Source: Hyaloperonospora brassicae (Eukaryota; Oomycota; Peronosporomycetes; Peronosporales; Peronosporaceae). Taken from it: DNA of 64,000 bases. The notes under the pieces were generated by a model. That model was not told the DNA's origin. It searched no databases and saw only the letters and a program-made list of their open reading frames with translations. The stretch lies in contig CANTFL010000235.1 of NCBI GenBank assembly GCA_947650285.1, positions 62,001 to 126,000 of the forward strand, written 5' to 3'. Shown one piece after another: positions 42,949 through 53,649 of the stretch. Numbering within the stretch: the stretch's first letter is position 1; every line of letters begins with the position of its first letter. Both the position numbers and the translations under genes were made by a program.

Positions 42949-43354
42949 GTCGATAATCTAACTTGTGACTCCCGGAACGACAGCACTGATGGACAAGCTT
43001 ATCTGGAAAGAGCAGAGCATGAGAAAAACAGGGATCACACGGAGATAGGATGGATCTAGAAGAGAGAGAAAGAAATCCACGCTCACAATAACGCGAGCAG
43101 CAAAATTGACTAGACTAGGCGACGTATCCGGTGACTGGTCCTGAACGAAACGGTACAACACAAAATGCAAGAACGTTAACCTACTGTGGACGAGAAATCA
43201 ATGACGACGATTCTCTGCGTACCATGGGTCGGTAAAAGAGGGAGGAGCAAGGTGAAGCAGGACGATTTGTCGCGATACAAAGAAATACTGGTCGAAACAC
43301 TCTCCAATTAGGTTTGTATCACGACCGGGGCAGATATGGCATAATTGGTTTTTA

Positions 43355-44374
43355 AACGTGGTATTTGTCGTGTAGACGCTTTTAATCGTGGTGTTCCCTA
43401 CTTTTGACTTGATGATAGGAGTGGTGAACTCGACGAGAGAAGCCGGGAGGCATTGGATTCGTTGAATCCAGGCTCGATGAGACAAGCCTCGACTACAGAG
43501 CAAGGTGATGACTAGTCCATCCCACTAGGTATCAGTATAGGACGACGAGGGGGATGAAGGAGAACCACTCAAGTTTTCTTTTGCAATCAGGGAGAAAATA
43601 GGATGTAATCAGTGCAGAGCAGAATTTTCCAAGTCCACGACACGTGTACACTTTTGAGGTAAGTTTCTGCGTGGGTTAGATTATGTCTAGTGTAGAGCCC
43701 CAAGTAGCATAGCTTGCAGATATCTCGATTAGAAGCGCCAAGAGTTAAGTTGGCCCGGGGCGGGTATTACTTGTTTCCAACGAAAGATTAGTCTCGTCGC
43801 ACGACTATCCGGTGACCCAATAGACGGCACGGTTTTAAGTCTCGTCGCACGGCGAGTCGGTGACCCAGTAGACGGCACCGTTTTAAGTCTCGTCGAACGG
43901 GGAGTCGGTGACTCATAGACGGCAACGTTTTAAGTCTCGTCGCACGGTGAGTCGGTGACCCCGTAGACGGCACCGTTTTAAGTCTCGTCGCACGGCAAGC
44001 CTGTGAACCAGTAGACAACACCTCGTTGGAGTCTCTTCGAGCGAAGAGCCGGCGGGGCTTTAACTAAAACAACGTAAGTCTTCTAGTCGGGCGTATACTG
44101 CGCCCGGTGACCTGTAAAAGCGTGGAAACTCCGACGTCTACCCATTGGTACGAGATCACAGGTTTGGAGGAACGGAAGCTGCTGAGCTCAGGCAGTCTTC
44201 TGGAAAGGACCGTAAGTGATTGGGGGTACTCATCTAGGCGAGAGCCACAAATGAACCCGGAGGGGCGAACCGCGAAGGGAATTTACCCGACGTACAAACC
44301 CAACTGCACCGACAAGCTCGGCGATTGTTGTGTTGTTACGTTAAGATGGTATCGTCACAGATCCGACAAATTAC
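43355..44374 (+). repeat. 3' LTR of element D
   Basis: Matches 14,955-15,990 to AATTAC at 44,374. A purine tract before it is not obvious. The 48-bp array spans 43,791-44,030 (starts at 43,791, 43,839, 43,887, 43,934 and 43,982). Confidence 0.75.
43791..44030. repeat. 48-bp tandem array in the 3' LTR of D
   Basis: Five units of 47-49 bp, each GTCTCGTCGC-initiated. Unit order and variants differ somewhat from the 5' LTR, as expected if the arrays have exchanged or mutated units independently. Confidence 0.9.
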
Positions 44375-44404
44375 TAACCACTTAACGCTGTCATGTCCGG
44401 TGAC

Positions 44405-44929
44405 TGTAACGGGGTTATACGTCGGCTGGTAGCCGACGATAGGTGTGGCGCACACACGAGAGGGGGGTACCCTATAAGGTAATATTAGAACACAGTGAGC
44501 GTATCAATTGTTGAAGACTGGTGTCTGTCATCAATTGATTGCAAGATCTTTTAAGAGGTTATTTAGGGCAGGTTAAATACGTTGTTCTAAGGTGTTCTTT
44601 TAGGTTAAATGAAGAAATAAAATTCAGTTCCCATTTTGATCAACATAAGACACGTGCCTTACAGGCGTCTTTGATCGGGAGGACAGAAGCAATGCCTGTA
44701 AAGGTAGCTTGTCCTCGAGCACTCTGTGCTGTGATTCATTTGAATCGTTTGGTCCCTCTGGAACGGGGACCGTAAGCTCTCTGAGCTGTTGACTCTCTAA
44801 GTCGGGTTCTCTGAACCACCCTTTAAGCTCTCTGAGCTGTTGACTCTCTGAGTCGGGTTCTTTGAACCAAAGTTGCTCATTGAGCGTAAAGTCTTCCTCT
44901 GACTTAAGGAGCTGTGTAGCTCCGCTACA
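44405..44929 (+). repeat. 5' LTR of element C
   Basis: 525 bp, TGTAACGGGG to GCTACA. Contains a tandem duplication of about 49 bp (near 44,776-44,870, unit starting CTCTCTGAGCTGTTGACTCT). Confidence 0.95.
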
Positions 44930-44931
44930 CT

Positions 44932-44940
44932 TGGTAGCAC
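44932..44940 (+). promoter_or_regulatory. Primer binding site of element C
   Basis: TGGTAGCAC two bases after the LTR; same as A and B. Confidence 0.65.
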
Positions 44941-44988
44941 TCGTAGTCAATCTACACCTGAGTCGGTAACGACTGATCCTCTGCGAGG

Positions 44989-46022
44989 ATGGAGCAATCC
45001 ACACCCCTCTCTGAGGCTCAAAAGGTCGCGCTTGATAAGCTGACCGCGGTCGTAGGCCTAGCGTATGTGGAGTTTCTAGCTGCACAGGGTCCCGATGTGC
45101 TCAATGCACGAGTCGAGGCCTTTATGCAGTATGAAACGGCCTTGTTGGGCCAGGTTCAAAACCAAGTAGCGTCGGCTATGCCGACACGCTACGTGGCTAT
45201 GCCACCAGAAGAGGCTAAGCCTCGTCCCCTTCGGGTGGATGTTAAACTTTACTCCGGGAAGGAGGGGGAAAACTTGACCCTCTGGATCCGTGAGATTGAG
45301 ATGGCCATAGACTCTGGTCTCATCTCACAAGAGAACCAGCGGGTCTCTTTGTCCATATCTAAGCTCGATGGTAGAGCTAGAGAGTGGGCTTCGACGTGTG
45401 GCACGTCGGTCAACTTGGCGTTTCCCACGTGGGAATCGCTCAAGTTGGACCTTTTGCGAGTTTTCTCGCCGCCTAACCAGGCATATGCGTGCGATCACGC
45501 TTCTTGTCCACCCGTCAGGGTAAGAACGAGTTAACGGACTATGTCCAAGAGTTGAGAACTCTAATGGCTGCTATGCAGTCTGACCCTCTCCCTGAGACTG
45601 TCTACGTGACAGTCTTCATGGAAGGTCTCCGTACTGGCGTGGCCAGAACCGAGGTTTTTCGGGCTCATCCCTCTACTTTTGAGGAAGCTGTGAGCATCGC
45701 CCAAAATGCTGAGCACAACTTTAAGTCATCTAGACTTGGCTGGAATGGGTACAACCCAAGGTTTGCGAGGGCGGCCTCTGCGAGGACTTCGGCTTACTGC
45801 AAGCCAGAACCGATGGATCTCAGCCATGCTGAAGATGAAGGCGAAGCGGAGCTTAATGTTGCGGAGCAACGACAGGATGTGAGACGCTGTTACATGTGCG
45901 GAAGCACTAAACACTTGCGTCCCACTTGTCCTTTGCGTAAGCAACAACCGACTCCTATGAGTCGAAACCCCAGCCTCAACCAGAAACCTGGTATGGCACG
46001 GGGAAACGTCGACACCCAGTAG
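44989..46022 (+). pseudogene. Element C gag, single frameshift
   Basis: ATG at 44,989 (MEQSTPLSEAQKVALDKLTA). One base is missing near 45,487 compared with B, which shifts the frame; the second half is open from 45,489 to the TAG at 46,020. Capsid motifs as in B and an intact knuckle CYMCGSTKHLRPTC. This is the best preserved gag here, about 344 codons overall. Confidence 0.9.
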
Positions 46023-46042
46023 GCGCGGGGCGCCCTACTGGG
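46001..46042 (+). promoter_or_regulatory. Putative -1 ribosomal frameshift signal of element C
   Basis: G_GGA_AAC at 46,001-46,007 in gag register, spacer 46,008-46,014, hairpin arms CCCAGTAGG (46,015-46,023) and CCTACTGGG (46,034-46,042). TAG at 46,020-46,022 is in the 5' arm. Identical to B. Confidence 0.75.
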
Positions 46043-47683
46043 GTAGAACTAAGTTGTGTCACATCTCTACGAGATAAAGTGAGACAGGGCTTAGCCCCAC
46101 TTAGCGCTATGCCAGCCAGCACAGAGCGTGGATACAAGCCTGGCTTGTTAGTCGCCTAGGCGATAGTTAAAGGCTTTGAGAAGCCGTGGTCGATTTTAAT
46201 CGATTCAGGAGCATCATGCAACTATACTCGACGTCGTTCCCTTGAGGGGAGTCAGCGATACGCTGAAGCGCTCAAATCGCACGAAGGTGATTCCATCACT
46301 GTTCGGTTAGCGACGGGTAGTCGCGTTACTGTGCCTTAAGTTCCGTTGAAGTTGGGCGTGAAGTTTTTGGACTTTGATAGCACAGAACGCTGTCTCGTCC
46401 TTGACTTGGATTCGAGATACGATCTCATCCTAGGCATGGCATGGCTTGAACGCCATGAACCATGGATTGATTATGGGTCTAAGACCTAGGGAGCCACGCG
46501 CAATGTTCCTAGCGAAGCTTTGGAGAGTCATGAACCCACCTTTGCTAGGCAACAAAAGCACTATTGGCGCGAGTCATTGGAGGAAGATGTCAATGTGCTG
46601 GACATTGGTATGTCAGAGTTATTTAACTCGAATGTCGATGACATAAATATTGAGCGGAGCTCTTCTAACGCGTTTGGAGAGAGTTATACTCCGTTGAGTG
46701 ATACTCGTTGTGATAATGAGTCACTGCATGCGTCAAGCATGGTTGGCCTAGGGCCGAAACATCAAGAATGTAATTCCTCTGATGTAAGTGCGGTGGCACG
46801 TGAAAATACACAGAGTGAGGGCGGCCATGATGGCACCTCACTGAATGTCGGAAATGACATTTATGGCGAGAAGCCAGAGTGTTCAGGGCTAGGCCCTAAT
46901 GCTATAAGTGCGGTGGCACGTGAAATTACACAGAGTGAGGGCGGCCGTGATGGCACCTCACTGAATGTCGGTAATGACATTGATGGCGAGGAGCCAGAGC
47001 GTTCAGGGCTAGGCCCTAATGCTATAAGTGCGGTGGTACGTGAAATTACACAGAGTGAGGTCGGCCGAGGTGGCACCTCACTGAATGTCGGTAATGACAT
47101 TGATGTCGGGAAGCCAGAGTGTTCAGGGCTAGGCCCTAATGCTATAAGTGCGGTGGCACGTGAAATTACACAGAGTGAGGGCGGCCGTGATGGCACCTCA
47201 CTGAATGTCGGTAATGACATTGATGGCGAGAAGCCAGAGCGTTCAGGGCTAGGCCCGAATGCTGTACGTTAAGTGGTCCGTGTAAATCCACTGGGTGATG
47301 TGTTTTAGTTACGTAACACTTCACCAGATGTCGTTCAAGACATGAGCTCTCGTCTAGAGCGTGCTAAGACAAATAGCAACCACGGGGACCCCACTGTCCC
47401 GGCCTCTAGGAGGCGTACGGTTTCTGTGAGAAAACGATTTCAGCGTAAGGTGGCAACTGTGAAGCGCCCAACGTCTAAGAAGTCACGAAGTGATAATAGT
47501 AATAATACACTATATACACTTGTCAATGGGTTGACTGGCCAGATCGATGGCAATATTAGTATTGAGACTCTTCCATCTTTTGGTACTCTATTTCAACTAG
47601 ACGAAATGTCTGAAGGCGAATTTATCCAAGCCTTACAGGCAGGAGAATTATCCGAGTTAGTGGTCATTCGACCAGATATTTAG
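46023..47683 (+). pseudogene. Element C protease and repeat-bearing linker
   Basis: The -1 frame reads GVELSCVTSLRDK then LIDSGASCNYTRRRS (active site DSG, about 46,198) and CLVLDLDSRYDLILGMAWL. The linker carries four 40-residue repeats. In-frame TAG/TAA codons occur at the positions equivalent to those in B, for example 46,157 and 47,681. Confidence 0.85.
46787..47266 (+). repeat. Four tandem copies of a 120-bp coding unit
   Basis: The unit encodes SAVAREITQSEGGRDGTSLN and 20 more residues ending SGLGPNAI. Period is exactly 120 bp, so the frame is kept. Element B has one copy at the same place (about 32,114-32,233). The copies differ at several codons. Confidence 0.95.
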
Positions 47684-48951
47684 TTGAACTCATCCTCGTT
47701 ACTGGACGAGTCTGTCCTTGAGGACACAAAGGCGGCATTGGATGCCCGTATTGGATCTTCGATCCTTAAGGATCCTCTTGATCCGTTCTATCCTTTGGTA
47801 AAGGAGTTTCAGGACGTGGTGTGTCACAACCCACCGTCCGTCTTACCTCCTGATAGAGGTGTACGTAATGAAATCGACTTGGTTCCTGGAACTGAATACT
47901 GCGTAACACGGCAGTGGTCTTTACCGAAGGAACAGTGTGACGTCATTGACGACTTCTTTCGTGCAAAGCACGCAGCAAGCATGGTTCTTGAGAGCAAATC
48001 TCCTCATTCCACGCCCATATTTTGTGTTAGAAAGCTCAATCGAAAGTGGCGCATTGTTCATGCTTACAATAAGCTTAATGCTGCCAAGATCCCGGCTCAG
48101 ACACCAATCCCTCGGAAAGATGTTCTACAGAAAAATATGGTGATATGTACGATGTACAGTGCACTCGATTTAGTCAATGGTTATTACCAATTACTCATGC
48201 GAGAAAGCGATATTCCGCTGTCGTCTGTGACGCATCTGACTTTGCCATCGGCAGTGCTCTGTTACAAACAGATAATGATGGACGGGAACGCGTTATTGCG
48301 TTTGAGTCCCGACAGCTGAAAGCAGCTGAAAAGAACTATCCTGTTCATGACAAAGAGCTACTTGCAATGAAGTATGCTTTTGTCAAATTCAGAGTTCATA
48401 TGCTTGACTCTAAGCCTTTTGTGATCTTTACAGATCATGCGTCATTACGCACTGCGACCCAGTCGCCTCAACTCTATCAGAGAATGGCTCGTTGGCTTTC
48501 CTTCTTTGCCGAGTACAACTTCGAGGTGAAGTATAAGCCGGTCAAGCAAAATGCTTTGGCGGATGCGTTGTCACGCAGGCCTGACTATGAGCTTGCTCAT
48601 GTTACGACTCTGTCGTCACCGGTCACTGACCTAATCCGCACGGCGTATGTCAAGGATGAACATTGTGTAGCCCTGCTACGTGCTCTAGGGAGCGAGGAGT
48701 TTAACAACTCAGAAATTAAATTGTCGGCACGGTTACGTGCGAGGTTACATCGATATTCCATCGATCAAGGCCTGTTGTGCTATAGCACGGATGTGGAGGA
48801 TACCCCTCGCATCGTTGTCCCTCATGATGAGGAGTTGAAGTATCGGATCCTCTATGAGGCACATGATACTGCGTTGAGTGGTCATCTCGGTCGTGAAAAG
48901 ACCTACGGCTCTGTGAGCCAATATTATTGGTGGCCCAAACTATACAAATAG
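47684..48951 (+). pseudogene. Element C RT fingers fused to RNase H; RT palm deleted
   Basis: Nearly identical to 32,651-33,918 in B, including the junction after RESDIP (about 48,212) and the frame change. The first TAG after the junction in B (33,236) is CAG here, so this frame extends to 48,319. RNase H is complete (DASDFAIG, DKELLAMKY, TDHASL). Confidence 0.9.
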
Positions 48952-49620
48952 GTGAGCTTCTATGTACGTACGTGTGAAACGTGTCAACGGGTGAAACCCT
49001 CACCACATGCGGCAGCGCCGCTGGCTAGTTTGCCTATACCCTCTGGGTGTTGGGAGACCATCAGTATGGACTTCCTGTTCGGTTTGCCGAAAGATTCGTA
49101 TGGAAATACGGGTATTGTGGTCTTTGTTGACCGTTAGAGCAAGATGGCTCATTTAACGGCGGTGCCAGACACCATTGATGGTGAAGGTACAGCGACGCTA
49201 TTTATCGACCGCGTGTTTCGACAACACGGTCTGCCGTTGGCAATCGCCTCTAATAGAGATCCTCACTTCACTGGGAAGTTTTAGAATTCCATCTTCAAGG
49301 TGCTCGGCACACGTTTGGACATTTCCACGGCGGATCATCCGCAGACCGATGGTCAAACCGAGCGAGTCAATCGCGTTATCGGTGATATATTACGCAGTGT
49401 TTGCGCTAATACACCAAAACGTTGGAGTTCGATGCTTCCTGTTGTAGAGTTCGCGTTAAATAACGCTGTTCACGCCTCTACAGGCTTTACTCCGTTCTAC
49501 GTGAATGATCTCACACACCCTCGCGTTCCGTTAACGCTACCACTACGTGGTTCAGGGCTTAATGGGGGAGGAGTTGCCGATCGGCTTGCTGATATCAGCC
49601 CTGCTACTGTTCAAAAATAG
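48952..49620 (+). pseudogene. Element C integrase core, broken
   Basis: Same domain as 33,919-34,587 with extra stops after FVDR (TAG near 49,135) and at a Trp position (near 49,281). The second catalytic Asp reads Asn (ASNRDPHFTG). The last part (49,300-49,620) with DGQTERVNRV is intact. Confidence 0.85.
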
Positions 49621-49644
49621 GTAAGCGAGTTTCTCGCAAAGCGA

Positions 49645-50412
49645 TTGAATGTGTTACGACACGTACGTGACGCACTGGCTGATAGCCAAGATAAGCAGAA
49701 GGAACAAGCAGATGCCAAAGGCAGAGGATGTATTGAACGTTATAAGGTCGGAGACCAATTTCTACTCAATGCTAAAAACCTACCTACAAATGTAGTATCC
49801 GCCGTCTTCAAGACGAAGTTGCGCCCGCGCTTCATTGGACCCTTTACGGTCGTCGCAAAGAAGGGACTTGCGTATACGCTTAACCTTCCGCGCAAACTGC
49901 GCACAAACCCCGTGTTCTACGTTGGCATGCTTAAGCCGTATCGGGATCCGTCCCATGTGAACTTGGAGGCGCTTGCGCCGGGTAGGTTGGCTTTTCCATC
50001 GGTTGCTGAATCCGTATCAGGAGGTCAAGCTGAGCCTCCATCCGGGCTTGGCCCAACTCCAACGCCCGAACCCGGGATCGCATTGCGTTGAACGCACTCT
50101 GGGTCTGACCCAACGTCTCACGGAGACCACTCAGCTCGAGAAGCACCTTCTCGTGCCCCTCCTTCGGTATACCGACCACCTCCGACGCTGCTCGACGAGC
50201 AAGGGAACCGCCAGTTCCATGTGGAACGACTCCTGAAACGACGTCGTCGTCAGGGTCAATACCAGCATCAGGTAAAGTTGCGAGGGTACCCGGAGTCGGA
50301 GAACTCGTGGGAATTTGAGGTACCCCTTCGGAAGGATTGCCCATACGCCGTTGATGTTTTTGAACATCGTGGCAGGGGTCATCCTTCGACCGATATCGCT
50401 TCCCACCAATAG
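49645..50412 (+). pseudogene. Element C integrase C-terminal domain and chromodomain
   Basis: GPY/F module in frame 49,645-50,091, stop TGA near 50,089, then the chromodomain region to 50,412 in the same layout as B (GYPESENSWEFEVPLRKDC). Overlapped by the antisense ORF from 49,931. Confidence 0.8.
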
Positions 50413-51232
50413 TGGTGGAAGCAGGTGTTTAGTTTGGTTCCGCTTGACCAACTCCCACTTCCATCGGCACAGCCGGAGCATAGCGGGTGCGAAATCGCAA
50501 TTGGCCTCTAGCCTTAAGCTTGGCATAGTCATACCGAAGCTTTCGTTCGAGACGAACATCTGCCACATTGGCACTTGCTCTGAGAGCTAGCATGCTGCTG
50601 AGGTGACGTTTCCGGTGCACCCAGCGCACAAAAGTGTTGTCCTCCTCCTCCGGAGATTCGCCTGCGAATAAGAGGATGGGTATTCCCCTCATCGGCGGCA
50701 CCGGTGCACCCCGTGCTTGCGTATCAAGTCGCAACTTGTATTGACTTAGAGTCGTCAAGTGGGGTTGCAGGTACCTCTCACGAAGTGCCTGTCGGCTCGC
50801 CACTTCATCAGAAGATGTCGGCTCAGCGCCAATGGTCCACGTTGCCAGGGAACGACCTGTCGTTTGGCGTATACGCTCTTCCACATTGAGTGGCGTGAAC
50901 TGATAGCCACGACGACCATCAAGGTCTGCAGCAAGCTGCATACGGCGCTGAGCGCTCTCCTCTTGTTGGAATACCAACTCTTGTTGCTCATCGAGCGGGT
51001 TGGTGATGATGTGTTCACCTGCATCTGTTGCATGATGCTGGGTTTCTAACGCGGTGGTCTCACTACGCTCGGCAAATGGGTTTGGTGCAGTATGAGGCGA
51101 TGCCTCTTGCACTAATGAGTTGGACTTTTTCCGTTCTTCACCACGGACATCGGTATCACTACCATAGTCCTCCTCCACATTAATGCCGAGGTAAGAAGAG
51201 AGAGTCGGGGACTCGTAAGGTGGCGATGCCAT
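49931..51232 (-). pseudogene. Antisense ORF of element C, one in-frame stop
   Basis: One frame from the ATG at 51,232 to 49,931 (434 codons), interrupted only by a TAA at 50,429-50,431. It begins MASPPYESPTLSSYLG, with YGSDTDVRGEE, AGEHIITNPLDEQQEL, GIPILLFAGESPEEEDNTF and KLKARGQLRFRTRY, then a Pro/Ser region and a coiled coil (EKVLLELSGLRETLGQTQ, RVRALELGQARMEAQL). Protein identity to B is only moderate. Start is 107 bp inside the 3' LTR, where the CCATGG context and the preceding palindrome are conserved. Confidence 0.75.
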
Positions 51233-51302
51233 GGTGTTTCGTGTTTTGCAAATCGTGAGGTTAGAGCGCACACACACCGTCCTCTTCGAGGAAAAGTTCG
51301 AT

Positions 51303-51323
51303 TGACGTTTTGTGGTAACGTCA
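51303..51323. promoter_or_regulatory. Conserved TGACGTT palindrome upstream of the antisense ORF (C)
   Basis: TGACGTT (51,303-51,309) and AACGTCA (51,317-51,323), equivalent to 36,268-36,288 in B. Confidence 0.45.
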
Positions 51324-51326
51324 GTC

Positions 51327-51339
51327 TGGTGGGGGAGGG
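51327..51339 (+). promoter_or_regulatory. Polypurine tract of element C
   Basis: GGTGGGGGAGGG immediately before the 3' LTR. Confidence 0.8.
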
Positions 51340-51863
51340 TGTAACGGGGTTACACGTCGGCTGGTAGCCGACGATAGGTGTGGCGCACACACGAGAGGGG
51401 GTACCCTATAAGGTAATATTAGAACACAGTGAGCGTATCAATTGTTGAAGACTGGTGTCTGTCATCAATTGATTGCAAGATCTTTTAAGAGGTTATTTAG
51501 GGCAGGTTAAATATGTTGTTCTAAGGTGTTCTTTTAGGTTAAATGAAGAAATAAAATCCAGTTCCCATTTTGATCAACATAAGAGACGTGCCTTACAGGC
51601 GTCTTTGATCGGGAGGACGGAAGCAACGCCTGTAAAGGTAGCTTGTCCTCGAGCACTCTGTGCTGTGATTCATTTGAATCGTTTGGTCCCTCTGGAACGG
51701 GGACCGTAAGCTCTCTGAGCTGTTGACTCTCTAAGTCGGGTTCTCTGAACCACCCTTTAAGCTCTCTGAGCTGTTGACTCTCTGAGTCGGGTTCTTTGAA
51801 CCAAAGTTGCTCATTGAGCGTAAAGTCTTCCTCTGACTTAAGGAGCTGTGTAGCTCCGCTACA
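51340..51863 (+). repeat. 3' LTR of element C
   Basis: 524 bp; about seven differences from the 5' LTR, and the same 49-bp internal duplication. Confidence 0.95.
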
Positions 51864-51868
51864 GTGAC

Positions 51869-53640
51869 TACCAGGCCGGTATATCACATATTACGACGCA
51901 TGAAGTTGAGATGATACAAGCTTATAGCAACATGCCGCAGCTATCATCGTGCGACGAGGCTACAATACAGCCGAGAGCGGTGGAAGGAGGAAGTGATTCG
52001 GCGCCCGCAGGTGGGTGTTCTTTTCCTAATCCATTTGCATCTTAATTTCGACGCAAGGGATCCCGAAAATCAAGCAGAAGAAGAGCCGGCACACGACGGT
52101 GAGGGAAGGGGATTCGATTTAAAGCGCTCAAAAAAGAAAAGAGAGAGCAGACTCTCTTTTTACTGATGATAACACCCACTAATTGTTCGAGTGTGTGTAG
52201 CACCAGTTGCGTATTTGGAAGGACGATGTCAACGACCGATTGAGGTGATAGAGGTTAAAGCTCTGGTAGCTCGGCTCGGGGTCATTACTTTTTTCGCTAT
52301 TTCATCTTTTTTTATAGGTAACTCCGCATCGAATTCGAGCGGAAAGCTTTTGCGGATCATTAGTATACTCGCGTTGTTCGCAAGTTCTCGACGCGCCTCC
52401 CGCTTGTTTCTTTCTGCCTAAAGTCGGCGTACGTGTAAATTATTCAAGTTGATGCTTGCAGCGAGGGTCAATGCCATAAAACGTGAATTTATGAAAGGGG
52501 CTTATCATGACTTGTTGCGCGTCGAGTGCTCGATTATCTCCCGGATTGCGGCTTTCATCTTAAACGAGCACGCCACAAGAGATGCATGAGCGACGGCAGA
52601 ACTCCGCCTGGGCAGTTTCCTCCCCTATCTACTCGTGGCATACGACCCTACCATTGCAGTCGGTAGGATTGGCTACAAGTATATCGCGGTCTCAGTGTTC
52701 CACCATGCGCATGTGATAGAAATAGCGTGCCACTTCTGGGTTAGATTCGTGTTTGAGTAGCATCTACGGCATCTACCGCTATGCTCTCGGTCGTGTCACT
52801 AGAAGCCGATAGTGCAGACGTTTATGGCAGGCACCGATGATCAGGTACCTCTGAACTAATAGAATGCCCACGTATCTAGACCGGAAGTACAAGATCCGCA
52901 TCACGACAAAAGTTATGACAATCCAAGCCATACTGATGAGCTTACAGAATAGCGAACACCGACTGTGTCCGCGTTGACTGTGCCTCACTAATTTTTCCAA
53001 TAACAGCGCAGCTGCAGCACGAAGAGGACTTCGTATAGCATCATAGTCGCGGTGTCAACCCCTCCGAAGGTCTTTGAGACCTTGGTAGCGCATGTGAAAC
53101 CATGTATCAAGGCAGCCAATATATAGCGCAAGAAGGTGACTCCTGGGATCAATTCCTAGCTACACCAAGCGGCAGTGATAGAAATGCCACCTGAACGACG
53201 CTAACGAGATGATTTCAAACGCGAGGTCGCGGTGCGAGCAGAGGCCAATGCAGCGGTTGTTAAACACATATACGATGGAGGGAAGGTTCTCGGATCGCCG
53301 AAAGTTTTTAAAGGTAATAGAGGGAGTGTGGAATGTGAAAAGTATATGTGTAGTCGGATTTCTAAACATATGTAGTTTCTTGATTACTCTTCACGATAAT
53401 TATAAAAAAGGCACGTATCAAAACGAAGTATATCTCATCTGTACTCCATACCATGAAATCTTGACCTCCGACGAGCTCCGATCGGGACAAAGCCAGCACG
53501 AAATTGCGTAAATTTTAAGCAGCTGTAAATCTTATAGATAAGTGTACAGATGAGTTGACACTTTGACAGATCATATGAAGGCTGGTTTTTAAAAATAACA
53601 GTAGGCATATTTTTGAGGCTTAAAAAATGGCCGCACGTGG
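51869..53640. other. No gene recognised
   Basis: This is flank of the nested cluster. Open frames (52,191-52,421 and 53,209-53,511 plus) have no recognisable motif. It may contain the continuation of element F, split by D, but I could not align it. Confidence 0.5.
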
Positions 53641-53649
53641 TGGTCATGA

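Larger units (their letters stand above)
14955..44374 (+). mobile_element. Element D: large Ty3/Gypsy chromovirus, interrupted by A and B
   Basis: Two roughly 1-kb direct repeats (about 14,955-15,990 and 43,355-44,374) flank a decayed gag-pol that can be followed across two later insertions. Gag starts near 16,069, is cut by A at 16,869 and resumes at 24,847. Pol reaches the RNase H domain, is cut by B at 29,780 and resumes at 36,779 with the rest of RNase H, integrase and a weak chromodomain to about 39,190. A minus-strand ORF remnant fills 39,503-42,948. Without A and B the element would be about 14.4 kb. LTR left boundaries are uncertain by about 20 bp and no target duplication was recognised. 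Confidence 0.8.
44405..51863 (+). mobile_element. Element C: non-autonomous Ty3/Gypsy chromovirus, sister of B
   Basis: 7,459 bp, LTRs 44,405-44,929 and 51,340-51,863, perfect target duplication GTGAC (44,400-44,404 and 51,864-51,868). LTRs differ at about seven sites, so it is the youngest insertion. Same plan as B, with the same RT deletion and eight shared stops, but a fourfold 120-bp repeat in the linker, a 49-bp duplication in each LTR, and a clearly different chromodomain/antisense-ORF segment. Confidence 0.97.

Noticed and set aside
52130..52165. Hairpin with T-run resembling a rho-independent terminator
   Set aside because: The window is eukaryotic and no gene ends there.
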